A stretch of DNA of 64,000 nt from Pseudomonas sp. P818 (GCF_000418555.1 NZ_ATKM01000019.1:619889-683888), one strand, 5' to 3'; shown: positions 15,060 to 23,045, numbered from the stretch's first letter. Program-made: numbers and translations. Notes: generated by a model not told the origin, from the sequence alone.

Positions 15060-16401
15060 GGCGCGGCGCTCCCGACAGGTGCAGGGCGATCAGGCCCGCG
15101 CTCTGCTGCTCCAGAATCTGGATCAGGCCCTTGCTGCGGCTGGCCAGCAGGCTATGCAGGAACAGCAGCGGGATGGCTACCACCAGGCCGAGCACGGTGG
15201 TCACCAGCGCCTGGGAAATACCATCGGCCATCAGGCGCGAGTCGCCGCCACCACTCTGGGTGATGGCCTGGAAGGTCACGATCATGCCGGTCACGGTGCC
15301 CAGCAGGCCGAGCAGCGGTGCCACAGCAGCCAGCAGCTTGAGCAGGCCCTGGCCTTTTTCCAGCGGCGGCGTCTCCTGCAGAATCGCTTCGTCGAGCTTC
15401 AGCTCCAGGGTCTCCAGGTCTGCCAGTTGCGGCTTGGCGCCCAGTACCCCGATCACGCGGCCCAGCGGGTTGTCATTGCGCGGCGCGCTGAGGTCATGCA
15501 TCTGCGCCTTGACGCCGCTGCCGACGCGGCCCAGATAGACCATGCGCCACACTGCCAGAAGCAGGCCGAAAGCGCCCAGCACGACGATCACCCAACCGAC
15601 CAGACCACCCTGTTGCAGACGATCCCACAGGGTCGGCTGCTGCTGCAGCTGCGCCAGCAGGCTGCCACGGCTCGGGTCGATGGGCAGCGTGGCGAGCGTG
15701 TCGGAGCTGCTCAGGTAGTCCTTGACCTGGCCCAGGCCGGACGGCTGACGCGGCGGCGCCACCAGCTGCCCGGCATCGGCGTCGTAACGCAGGAAAGCAT
15801 CCTCGCCATACACAGCGAAGGCCCCCACACGCAGCACCTGTTGCTCCTGGCGCGAACCATCGGCACTCACCACCGGCAGTTGCAGGCGCTCGATACGGCC
15901 GCTGGCGGCCAGGTCTTCGAGCAGCAGCATCCAGTAGCCGTCAAGATCCTCGGCGGACGGCAGCGAGCGGCTTTCAGCCAATGCCTTGAGGCGCTTGAGG
16001 CGCTCCGGGTACTGGGCGTTGAGCAGGCTGTCCTGCCATTGCCCGGCAACATCGCCGGCGCTCTGGCGCACCACGCCAAACAACTCGCCAAGATGACCGA
16101 CGCGCTGCGCCAGCAGTTTCTCCTGCTCGGCCAGCTCGGCCTCCTGGCGGTCGAACTCGGCTTTCAGACGCTCGCTTTCGGCCTTCTGGGTATTCAGTGC
16201 GGAGCGCGCGGCAGCCAGCAACTGAGCCTGCTCGCTACGCTTGGCGAGAAATGCCTGTTCGCGTTCCTGCATAGCGCTGACTTCGGCAGCGCGCTCGCTG
16301 CGGATGCGCTGCAGCAGTTGATCGGGGTTGAGGGTTTCGGCCACGGCGGCCAGTGCCGGCAACAGGCTGAGCGCCAGTACGGCTACAACACGACGACTCA
16401 T
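15052..16401 (-). CDS. TtpC-like ExbB with long periplasmic N-terminal extension
   Basis: A 449-residue protein: signal peptide MSRRVVAVLALSLLPALAAVA, a Glu/Gln/Lys-rich coiled coil (about 25-115), and a globular periplasmic part to about residue 265. A MotA/TolQ/ExbB channel follows, with helices VGWVIVVLGAFGLLLAVW, LLAAVAPLLGLLGTVTGMIVTF and LVTTVLGLVVAIPLLFLHSLL. This matches TtpC, the fourth component of Vibrio TonB2 systems, which is needed for their iron transport. Start at ATG 16401, overlapping the DUF3450 gene stop (ATGA). Confidence 0.87.
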   Translation of the reverse strand: MSRRVVAVLALSLLPALAAVAETLNPDQLLQRIRSERAAEVSAMQEREQAFLAKRSEQAQLLAAARSALNTQKAESERLKAEFDRQEAELAEQEKLLAQRVGHLGELFGVVRQSAGDVAGQWQDSLLNAQYPERLKRLKALAESRSLPSAEDLDGYWMLLLEDLAASGRIERLQLPVVSADGSRQEQQVLRVGAFAVYGEDAFLRYDADAGQLVAPPRQPSGLGQVKDYLSSSDTLATLPIDPSRGSLLAQLQQQPTLWDRLQQGGLVGWVIVVLGAFGLLLAVWRMVYLGRVGSGVKAQMHDLSAPRNDNPLGRVIGVLGAKPQLADLETLELKLDEAILQETPPLEKGQGLLKLLAAVAPLLGLLGTVTGMIVTFQAITQSGGGDSRLMADGISQALVTTVLGLVVAIPLLFLHSLLASRSKGLIQILEQQSAGLIALHLSGAPRRD

Positions 16402-17171
16402 TGTGCGGCCTCCTCGGCCAAGGTCTTGATCGGCAGGGACAGCACGGCAGGCGCCTGCTGCTGACGGGCGATGGCGATGGCCTGGGTCAACGGACGACGT
16501 GCGCTGCCGTCGAGCACTTCCCATGCCTTGGTCTGCGGGTTCCACCAGCCGCTCTCGTGCGCATCGAGGGTCTGGTAATAGAGCATGCTGCGGCCCAGGC
16601 GTAGGAACTCGACACTGCGCGAACCACCGTCTGCCTGATTCAGCTCGCCGCGCCAGGCTTCGAGCGTGCGGCCATAATCGCTCTCGATCTGGTAGGCCTC
16701 GAGGATACGGCGGTATTTGTCGGCCAGACTCACGTCAGCGCGCGGCAGCAGGTCCTGCAGTTGAGCCAGACGGTCTTCACGTTCTTCGGGCAGGAACGGC
16801 AGGTCGGCGGCGATGAACTCACCCAGCACCTCGACCATCTTGACCATCTGCGGGCTCACCGCTTCCTGGGTACGCTCGATGCCATCGAGCTGCTTCTGAT
16901 AACTGGCCAGCTCCTGACGCTGGGCTTCGACCAGGTCACGAAGTTGACTGTTATAACCTTTCAAAGCCTCGGCCTGCTGCAAGGCGTTACGGTACTCATT
17001 GAGCATCTCGCGGCTGGCATCATCCAGCTGCTCGACACGGCCCTGCGAGGCTTTTGCCTCGGCGGCCAGACGCTGGCTTTCATCCAGCGCGGCATCCAGT
17101 GGCGCAGCAGCCAGCGAGCCGCTGGTCAACATCAGGGCCACGGCCAGGGAACGGAGGGGGAAGCGATTCAT
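16398..17171 (-). CDS. DUF3450 periplasmic coiled-coil protein, TonB2-type locus
   Basis: From ATG 17171 the product is 257 residues: a signal peptide (MNRFPLRSLAVALMLTSGSLAAA), a long coiled coil (about 28-110: EALKGYNSQLRDLVEAQRQE), then FIAADLPFLPEEREDRLAQL and WRGELNQADGGSRSVEFLRLGRSMLYYQT. These are hallmarks of DUF3450, found next to TtpC/ExbB genes in marine and pseudomonad TonB clusters. It is the first gene of the operon. Function is not established; it may shape the periplasmic part of the motor. Confidence 0.85.
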   Translation of the reverse strand: MNRFPLRSLAVALMLTSGSLAAAPLDAALDESQRLAAEAKASQGRVEQLDDASREMLNEYRNALQQAEALKGYNSQLRDLVEAQRQELASYQKQLDGIERTQEAVSPQMVKMVEVLGEFIAADLPFLPEEREDRLAQLQDLLPRADVSLADKYRRILEAYQIESDYGRTLEAWRGELNQADGGSRSVEFLRLGRSMLYYQTLDAHESGWWNPQTKAWEVLDGSARRPLTQAIAIARQQQAPAVLSLPIKTLAEEAAQ

Positions 17172-17208
17172 GCGCAGAGGGTCCTCAACAGACGGGCTTG
17201 CTTCAAAA

Positions 17209-17223
17209 AGAGAAACATTATCA
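17209..17223 (-). promoter_or_regulatory. Candidate Fur box for the TonB2-type operon
   Basis: On the minus strand TGATAATGTTTCTCT matches the 7-1-7 Fur consensus TGATAATnATTATCA: the first half is perfect and four of seven bases of the second agree. It lies 38 bases upstream of the first gene (17171). Iron repression of a TonB motor would be expected. Confidence 0.5.
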
Positions 17224-17279
17224 TCTAGAGACACATTTGAAGCAATGCCAAAAACATCGCAGCAGAGCGCGTCGATCTA

Positions 17280-17320
17280 TTGAGCCAGGTCAAAAAGTGA
17301 ATTGTTGCGTGGCTTAGCAT
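17280..17320 (+). promoter_or_regulatory. oprG promoter with Anr/FNR-type box
   Basis: TTGAGCCAGGTCAA (17280-17293) matches the Anr/FNR consensus TTGAT-N4-ATCAA in eight of ten positions. A -10 hexamer TAGCAT lies at 17315-17320, so transcription would start near 17327 and the box would be centred near -41, the class II activator position. As I recall, oprG of P. aeruginosa is induced at low oxygen through Anr. Confidence 0.65.
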
Positions 17321-17364
17321 TGATTCCAGCCAAGACACACAACCGACTCGAACTGGAGCTCGCT

Positions 17365-18027
17365 ATGTACAAGTCACTGTTCACTGCCTCACTGCTGGCC
17401 CTGGCCATCGCCTCCCCCATCGCCCAGGCCCACCAGGCTGGCGACATCATCGTCCGTGCCGGCGCGATCACCGTCGATCCGCACGAAGATAGCTCGAACG
17501 TCAAGATTGGCGGCGTGAAGGCTGCAGGTACCGCAGCGACGCTCGACAGCGATACCCAACTGGGCCTGAACTTCGCCTATATGCTCACCGACAAGCTGGG
17601 CGTCGAACTGCTGGCGGCCACCCCGTTCAGCCACGACATCGGCACCAAAGGCCTCGGCGGCCTGAAACTGGGTTCGGTCAAGCACCTGCCGCCGACCCTG
17701 AGCCTGGTTTACTACCCGCTCGACAGCAAATCGGCCTTTCAGCCTTATGTCGGTGCGGGCATCAACTACACCTGGTTCTTCGACGACAAGCTCAGCAGCG
17801 AAGCCGAAGGGGCAGGCTTCCGTGGTCTGGACCTGAAGGATTCCTGGGGCTGGGCTGCACAGCTCGGTGCCGACTACATGCTGACCGACAGCCTGATGAT
17901 CAACGCCCAGGTGCGCTACATCGACATCGAAACCAAAGGCACCACCTACGCTGGCACCACCAAGGTCAGCGTTGACGTCGACGTCGATCCTTTCGTCTAC
18001 ATGGTCGGCCTGGGCTACAAGTTCTGA
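17365..18027 (+). CDS. oprG: Outer membrane protein OprG (OmpW family)
   Basis: A 220-residue OmpW-family beta-barrel. Signal peptide MYKSLFTASLLALAIASPIAQA, then HQAGDIIVRAGAITVDP, YMLTDKLGVELLAATPFSHDI, HLPPTLSLVYYPL, FQPYVGAGINYTWFF and the C-terminal FVYMVGLGYKF ending in Phe, the signal for BAM insertion. OmpW barrels form narrow hydrophobic channels for small non-polar molecules. The ATG at 17365 has a GGAG seven bases upstream. It is monocistronic, with a terminator close behind. Confidence 0.95.
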   Translation: MYKSLFTASLLALAIASPIAQAHQAGDIIVRAGAITVDPHEDSSNVKIGGVKAAGTAATLDSDTQLGLNFAYMLTDKLGVELLAATPFSHDIGTKGLGGLKLGSVKHLPPTLSLVYYPLDSKSAFQPYVGAGINYTWFFDDKLSSEAEGAGFRGLDLKDSWGWAAQLGADYMLTDSLMINAQVRYIDIETKGTTYAGTTKVSVDVDVDPFVYMVGLGYKF

Positions 18028-18044
18028 TAGCCCACGCAGAAACG

Positions 18045-18070
18045 AAAAAGCCGGCGAATGCCGGCTTTTT
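18045..18070. terminator. Bidirectional terminator after oprG
   Basis: AAAAAGCCGGC / GCCGGCTTTTT with a GAAT loop is an 11-base perfect stem with A and T tracts on both sides, placed between the convergent oprG and epimerase genes. Confidence 0.95.
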
Positions 18071-18082
18071 CATGGGTTCGAT

Positions 18083-19003
18083 TCACAGCCCGAGCAGCTG
18101 ACGCAGTCCTTCACGCAGCGGCGTCTGTTGCGGCATACGGTAATGAGCCTGCAATCGCGTGTTATCGGCCCGCGAATGCCGGATATCGCCAGCACGCGCC
18201 GGCAAGTGCGTCACCTGCGGCAGACCGCCGCAAAGCGCACCGATCTCCGCCAGCAACTGATTGAGGCTGACGGCCTGGTTCCAGCCGACATTCACTGGCG
18301 GCTCGACGAACTCACCCAGCAATCCCTGCAGCAGTAGCTCGATCAGGTCACCCACATAGAAGAAATCACGGGTCTGCTCGCCATCGCCGAAAACGCTGAT
18401 CGGCAGCCCCTGCTGCGCCCGCTGGGTGAAGATACTGATCACCCCGGAGTAGGGCGAGGATGGATCCTGGCGTGGCCCGAAGATATTGAAAAAACGGAAT
18501 ATCGCCGGCTCCAGCGCATGCTGACGGCGGTAGAAATCCAGATAGTGCTCGCCCGCCAGCTTGTCAGCAGCGTAGGGCGTCAACGGTGCCTTGGCGGTAG
18601 CCTCGTCGATCGCCACGCCCTCACCATTGTTGCCATAGATAGCCGCGCTGGAGGCATAGACCACACGCCGAACACCATGCCGGCGCATGGCCTCGCAGAC
18701 ATTCAGGGTACCGATGAAGTTGCTCTGATGAGTGGCTACGGGATCATCCACCGAAGCCTGCACCGAGGCCACGGCGGCCAGGTGCGCCACGGCTGAACAG
18801 CCGGCGACTGCCTGAGCGACCACCTCCGGGTCGGCAACGTCACCCTCGATGAAGCGCAGGCGCGGGTTGTCCAGCGGCAGGTTGCTGCGCTTGCCCATGG
18901 ACAGGTTGTCCAGCACGCGCACGTCATGGCCGGCGGCCAACAAGGCGTCGACCAGATTGGAACCAATGAAGCCTGCACCACCCGTTACGAGAAATTCAGC
19001 CAT
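18083..19003 (-). CDS. NAD-dependent epimerase/dehydratase (UDP-glucose 4-epimerase-like)
   Basis: The 306-residue extended short-chain reductase starts at ATG 19003 with the nucleotide loop VTGGAGFIGSNLVDALLAAG. It has the catalytic SSAAIYGNN...YAADKLAGE (Ser...YxxxK) near 120-150, then FRFFNIFGPRQDPSSPYSGVISIF and DGEQTRDFFYVGDL. These fit GalE/WbpP-type sugar-nucleotide epimerases. It overlaps the upstream RmlD-like gene by eight bases, so the two form a unit, but no glycosyltransferases lie nearby, so the sugar made is unknown. Confidence 0.87.
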   Translation of the reverse strand: MAEFLVTGGAGFIGSNLVDALLAAGHDVRVLDNLSMGKRSNLPLDNPRLRFIEGDVADPEVVAQAVAGCSAVAHLAAVASVQASVDDPVATHQSNFIGTLNVCEAMRRHGVRRVVYASSAAIYGNNGEGVAIDEATAKAPLTPYAADKLAGEHYLDFYRRQHALEPAIFRFFNIFGPRQDPSSPYSGVISIFTQRAQQGLPISVFGDGEQTRDFFYVGDLIELLLQGLLGEFVEPPVNVGWNQAVSLNQLLAEIGALCGGLPQVTHLPARAGDIRHSRADNTRLQAHYRMPQQTPLREGLRQLLGL

Positions 19004-19880
19004 GGCGATAATAACGATCCAGTAGATTCGGCAAGGCGGAGCGCCAGGCGCGCGGCTTGATGCCGAAGGTGTGAAGAATCTTCTTGCAGGCCAGTACGGC
19101 ATGCTGTGGCTCGTCGGCAGCATCCGGTCGCGCGGCGTGCGCCTGGGGCGCGACATCCTCGACGAGGTTGCTGCGATAGTGACGCGCCTCGCTCAGTACC
19201 GCCTGCCCCAGGCTCAGCGACGTGCTGGCCTCGTGGCCACCATAATGATAGGTGCCCCACAGGGGCGACTCGCAGTCCAGCTGCTTGAGTACTGCCAGAA
19301 TCACGCGTGCAGCATCGTCCACCGGAGTGGGGTTGCCGCGTCGATCATCAGCGAGATAAAGCGCATCGTCGCGCTCGGCGCGCTGCAGAAAGCGCCCCAG
19401 CCGCCCGTCACGACTGTCATCGAGCAGCCAGCCGAAGCGCAGCAGCACATGGCGCGGGCAGATCGCCCTTACGCTCTGCTCCAGTCGCCACAGTGCCTGG
19501 CCACGCAGGCCGAGAGGGACAGGCTCCTCCTTCTCGCTGTAGGCGGTGACCCGCGAACCATCGAACACTCGATAGCTGGAAGGCTGCAACAGCACGATGG
19601 TGTGGTGCTGGCACAACTCGGCCAGCCGTTCCACGGCGCGCTCCTGGGTTTGCAGGCGCGACTCGGTCACCGACTCGGCCTGGAACCAGTCGAAGTAGTA
19701 GGCCAGGTTGATCAGCGCATCCGGGCGAGTATCGTCGAGCAGCTCGGTCAGGCTGGCGGCGTCCCAGCCCTCTTCCGGGGGGCGCGGTGCGAGAAAGCCG
19801 ATATCCTCCTCGGCGCCAAGACGGATCAGCGCTTGCCCCAGGGCACTACCGCCGCCCAGCAGCATCAGGCGCATACGCAT
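18996..19880 (-). CDS. RmlD-like sugar-nucleotide reductase family protein
   Basis: A 294-residue protein with a modified N-terminal Rossmann loop, LMLLGGGSALGQALIRLGA. It has DTRPDALINLAYYFDWFQAE near 50-70 (as in RmlD, VVNAAAYT-type), LLQPSSYRVFDG near 98, and PVDDAARVILAVLKQ near 190. The usual YxxxK is replaced by an LGLRGQALWRLE-type segment, so catalytic activity as a dTDP-4-dehydrorhamnose reductase is doubtful. Two ATGs, at 19880 and 19874, are possible starts and neither has a clear ribosome binding site. It is coupled to the epimerase gene. Confidence 0.72.
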   Translation of the reverse strand: MRMRLMLLGGGSALGQALIRLGAEEDIGFLAPRPPEEGWDAASLTELLDDTRPDALINLAYYFDWFQAESVTESRLQTQERAVERLAELCQHHTIVLLQPSSYRVFDGSRVTAYSEKEEPVPLGLRGQALWRLEQSVRAICPRHVLLRFGWLLDDSRDGRLGRFLQRAERDDALYLADDRRGNPTPVDDAARVILAVLKQLDCESPLWGTYHYGGHEASTSLSLGQAVLSEARHYRSNLVEDVAPQAHAARPDAADEPQHAVLACKKILHTFGIKPRAWRSALPNLLDRYYRHG

Positions 19881-19965
19881 GGTGGTTGGGGTGACTCCAG
19901 AATTGTTCTGCCTACCGGTGTGGCGGCGATGATGGCCGATATTCTGCTGGTTTTACCCGGTGTCG

Positions 19966-20379
19966 TCACCCTGCAATCACGCGTTGTTGCGGATCGGCAA
20001 CACGTTCGCCGGCCTGATCGAAGGCCTGCTGTGCCCGGGCGATCTCGGCGACATTGCACTCCACCCAATGGTCGATGGCGCGAATCGGCTCGCTGAGCGA
20101 ATGCCCCAGCGGCGTCAATGAGTACTCCACCCGTGGTGGCACCTCGGCGTAGGCCTGGCGCGCGACCAGACCAAAGCGCTCGAGGCGGCGAATCGTCTGG
20201 ATCAGCATCTTCTCCGAGATGCCCTCGACACGGCGACGCAATTCGGCGGTGCGCAAGGTACCGCCATGCGCCAGCGCATGGATCAACAGCAGCGACCACT
20301 TGTCAGCGATCACAGCGAGCACATGGCGCGCCGGGCAAGCACCACTGAACACATTGCCAGGGCGAGCGTCGTCGGACAT
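19966..20379 (-). CDS. HxlR family transcriptional regulator
   Basis: The 137-residue protein begins at ATG 20379 (GGAG eight bases upstream), MSDDARPGN. It contains the HxlR winged-helix: CPARHVLAVIADKWSLLLIHAL, RTAELRRRVEGISEKMLIQTIRRLERFGLVAR, VEYSLTPLGHSL. Cys 17 or so, before the helix, is the position used for thiol sensing in many HxlR proteins. It is divergent from the glutathione S-transferase gene, which it probably controls through the palindrome at 20395. Confidence 0.9.
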   Translation of the reverse strand: MSDDARPGNVFSGACPARHVLAVIADKWSLLLIHALAHGGTLRTAELRRRVEGISEKMLIQTIRRLERFGLVARQAYAEVPPRVEYSLTPLGHSLSEPIRAIDHWVECNVAEIARAQQAFDQAGERVADPQQRVIAG

Positions 20380-20394
20380 CGAAGCGACTCCAAA

Positions 20395-20412
20395 ACTTAC
20401 CAATGGGTAGGT
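20395..20412. promoter_or_regulatory. Candidate HxlR operator
   Basis: ACTTACC-AATG-GGTAGGT is an imperfect palindrome (six of seven base pairs) between the HxlR gene and the gst gene. TACT/TACC-type inverted repeats are typical HxlR-family sites. It lies 16 bases upstream of the regulator start and 71 bases upstream of gst, suggesting control of both. Confidence 0.5.
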
Positions 20413-20482
20413 ACTTGTTCAAAAGAGAGCAAAGAGTAAGCTCTTTCGCATTTCCACTCCACACGACCAAGGAAATCTCCGC

Positions 20483-21088
20483 ATGAAGCTTTACTACACA
20501 GCTGGCGCCTGCTCGCTCTCACCGCACATCGCGCTGCTCGAGGCCGGCCTGCCGTTCGAACTGGAAGCGGTCGACCTGAAGACCAAACTCACCGCCTCGG
20601 GCGAAGACTTCACCCGGATCAACGGCAAGGGCTACATTCCCGCGCTGCAGCTGGACAACGGCAAGGTGCTCACCGAAGGCGCGGCCATCGTGCAGTACAT
20701 CGCCGACCTCAAGCCCGAGAGCGGCCTGGCACCGGCCAACGGCAGCGAAGCGCGCTATGAACTGCAGAGCTGGCTGAGCTTCATTTCCAGCGAACTGCAC
20801 AAACCCTTCGGCAGCATGTTCAACCCGGCGCAAGGCGCAGACTGGAAAGCCGCCGCCCAGGCGCTGCTGAGCAAGCGCCTGGACTGGCTCGTCGCCGAGC
20901 TCGGCGAACGGGAGTTCCTGCTTGGTGATCGCTTCACCGTAGCGGACGGTTACCTGTTCACCGTTCTGGGCTGGGCCGGCATGGTCGGCTTCTCACTGGA
21001 TGCGTGGCCAAGCCTGCAAGCCTACCGCGCGCGCATCGGCGCCCGCCCCAAGGTGGTCGAGGCGCTCAAGGCTGAAGGCCTGATCTGA
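20483..21088 (+). CDS. gst: Glutathione S-transferase, beta class
   Basis: A 201-residue GST. The N-terminal thioredoxin-like domain begins MKLYYTAGACSLSPHIALLEAG, with Cys 10 as the beta-class active-site residue, and has KGYIPALQLDNGKVLTEGAAIVQYIAD for glutathione binding. The helical C-terminal domain contains FLLGDRFTVADGYLFTVLGWA. A GGAAATC site precedes the ATG. It detoxifies electrophiles in the cytoplasm; the divergent HxlR regulator suggests induction by a reactive compound. Confidence 0.93.
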   Translation: MKLYYTAGACSLSPHIALLEAGLPFELEAVDLKTKLTASGEDFTRINGKGYIPALQLDNGKVLTEGAAIVQYIADLKPESGLAPANGSEARYELQSWLSFISSELHKPFGSMFNPAQGADWKAAAQALLSKRLDWLVAELGEREFLLGDRFTVADGYLFTVLGWAGMVGFSLDAWPSLQAYRARIGARPKVVEALKAEGLI

Positions 21089-21099
21089 AGCCATAAAGA

Positions 21100-21126
21100 A
21101 AAACCCCGAGGCCAGCTCGGGGTTTT
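21100..21126. terminator. Bidirectional terminator between gst and ssb
   Basis: AAAACCCCGAG / CTCGGGGTTTT with a GCCAG loop is an 11-base perfect stem with A and T tracts, placed between convergent genes. Confidence 0.95.
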
Positions 21127-21149
21127 CGTATCAGCTCGGTATCGCTCAC

Positions 21150-21641
21150 TCAGAACGGGATATCGTCGTCGAAGCTGTCGTAGTCAGGCGCCGGCTGGGC
21201 CTGCTGCGGAGCCGGACGCTCCTGACGCGGGGCCTGCTGCGGCTCGCGCTGCGGAGCCGGACGCGACTGGCGCGGCGCACCACCTTCGTCACCGCTCGGA
21301 CGACCGCCCAACAGCTGCATGGTGCCCTGCATGTCGACGATGATCTCGGTGGTGTAGCGCTTGATACCGTCCTTTTCCCACTCGCGGGTCTGCAGCTTGC
21401 CTTCGATGTACACCTGCGAGCCCTTGCGCAGGTACTCGCCGGCGATTTCGGCAACCTTGCCGAACAGCGCGACACGGTGCCATTCGGTCTTCTCGACCTT
21501 CTGCCCGGTCTGCTTGTCGGTCCACTGCTCGCTGGTGGCCAGGCTCAGGTTGGTTACCGCGTTGCCGCTGGGCAGGTAGCGTGTTTCCGGGTCCTGGCCG
21601 CAGGTGCCGACCAGAATGACTTTGTTAACCCCACGGGCCAT
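21150..21641 (-). CDS. ssb: Single-stranded DNA-binding protein
   Basis: The 163-residue protein has the OB fold (about 1-110: MARGVNKVILVGTCGQDPETRYL, WTDKQTGQKVEKTEWHRVALFGKVAEIAGEYLRKGSQVYIEGKL), a Gln/Pro/Arg-rich linker, and the acidic tip DYDSFDDDIPF that binds partner proteins of replication and repair. It follows the MFS gene by nine bases. Confidence 0.97.
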   Translation of the reverse strand: MARGVNKVILVGTCGQDPETRYLPSGNAVTNLSLATSEQWTDKQTGQKVEKTEWHRVALFGKVAEIAGEYLRKGSQVYIEGKLQTREWEKDGIKRYTTEIIVDMQGTMQLLGGRPSGDEGGAPRQSRPAPQREPQQAPRQERPAPQQAQPAPDYDSFDDDIPF

Positions 21642-21650
21642 AACGTTCTC

Positions 21651-23045
21651 CTAGACTCGGCACGCCGCCGGTGCCGATACGATCAGGCTTTCCAGCGTCG
21701 TGCGATCCACTTGTTGGGTATCGACTTTGATATAGATGGCCGCTTCGTCGACCACCACCACGGCGTCCGCCACTCCCGGCGTCGCCTTGAGGCGTTCGAC
21801 CAGTCCGACATCGGCCAGTGCCGCGGCATCGAGCGGCAGGCGCAAACTGGTCACGTACGGCGGTTCGCGCATAGTAACAGCAATGGCCAGCCAAATCGCA
21901 CAGAGCACGGCGCAGCCGATGAACACACCACCCAGCCCCACGTGCTGGTACAGCCAGCCGCCGAGAATGCCGCCCAGGGCGGCACCGAGAAACTGGCTGG
22001 TGGAATAGACGCCCATCGCCGTGCCCTTGCCACCGGCCGGCGCGACCTTGCTGACCAGCGACGGCAGCGAGGCTTCGAGCAGGTTGAAGGCGGTGAAGAA
22101 GACCACGATGCCTAGCACCAGCGCGCGCAAACCGCTGCCAAAAAGCGCGAAGTAAAGTTCGCAGAGCAGCAACACCGTCACCGCCCCGAGCAACACGCGT
22201 TTCATCTGGCGTTTTTTCTCGCCGTAGATGATGAACGGCACCATGCCGAAGAAGCCGACCAGCAGCGCGGTGAGGTAGACCCACCAGTGCTCCTCCTTGA
22301 CCAGTCCACCCTGCTCCACCAGCGCCAACGGCAAGGCCACGAAACTGGCCATGAGCACCGCGTGCAGGGCCAGGATGGCGAAATCCAGGCGCAGCAGGTC
22401 GCCATGCTTGAGGGTCGGCCACAATGCCTGCGCCGCCACACCGGACTCGCGGTGCTGCAGCGGCCCGGCATCCTTCGGCACGATACCGGCGACGATCAGG
22501 ATGCCGAGCAGCGCCATCGCCCCGGTGGCCCAGAACAGACCGGACAGGCCGAAGGCACGGGTCAGCAGCGGGCCGACCACCATGGCCACGGCGAACGACA
22601 GGCCAATGCTCATGCCGATCATGGCCATGGCCTTGGTCCGATGCTGTTCGCGGGTCAGATCCGAGAGCAACGCCATCACCGCTGCGGAAATCGCCCCGGC
22701 GCCCTGCAGCACGCGCCCGGCGATCACGCCCCAGATCGAATCGGCATTGGCCGCCAGCACGCTGCCAGCGGCGAAGATCAGCAGACCGACATAGATCACC
22801 GGACGTCGGCCGATGCGGTCACTGATGATGCCGAAGGGAATTTGCAGCACAGCCTGGGTCAAACCATAGGCACCGATGGCCAGACCGATCAGCGCGGGCG
22901 TACTACCCGCCAGATCCATGCCGTAGGTGGCCAGCACCGGCAGCACCATGAACATGCCCAGCATACGAAACGCGAACACCATGGCCAGGCCGCCGGCCGC
23001 ACGGGCCTCGCCACTACTCATGCGCTCACTGTGCGGATCATGCAT
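21651..23045 (-). CDS. MFS transporter with C-terminal ferredoxin-like extension
   Basis: From ATG 23045 the product is 464 residues. It has twelve predicted membrane helices and MFS signatures (GLAIGAYGLTQAVLQIPFG, SDRIGRRPVIYVG in the 2-3 loop, and FNLLEASLPSLVSKVAPAGGKGTAMGVYSTSQFLGAALGG). The last 70 residues form a soluble tail, VERLKATPGVADAVVVVDEAAIYIKVD, that resembles a small ferredoxin-like/HMA fold without its cysteines. The substrate is unknown. A conserved neighbour of ssb and uvrA in Pseudomonas. An alternative start at 23021 is possible. Confidence 0.88.
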   Translation of the reverse strand: MHDPHSERMSSGEARAAGGLAMVFAFRMLGMFMVLPVLATYGMDLAGSTPALIGLAIGAYGLTQAVLQIPFGIISDRIGRRPVIYVGLLIFAAGSVLAANADSIWGVIAGRVLQGAGAISAAVMALLSDLTREQHRTKAMAMIGMSIGLSFAVAMVVGPLLTRAFGLSGLFWATGAMALLGILIVAGIVPKDAGPLQHRESGVAAQALWPTLKHGDLLRLDFAILALHAVLMASFVALPLALVEQGGLVKEEHWWVYLTALLVGFFGMVPFIIYGEKKRQMKRVLLGAVTVLLLCELYFALFGSGLRALVLGIVVFFTAFNLLEASLPSLVSKVAPAGGKGTAMGVYSTSQFLGAALGGILGGWLYQHVGLGGVFIGCAVLCAIWLAIAVTMREPPYVTSLRLPLDAAALADVGLVERLKATPGVADAVVVVDEAAIYIKVDTQQVDRTTLESLIVSAPAACRV

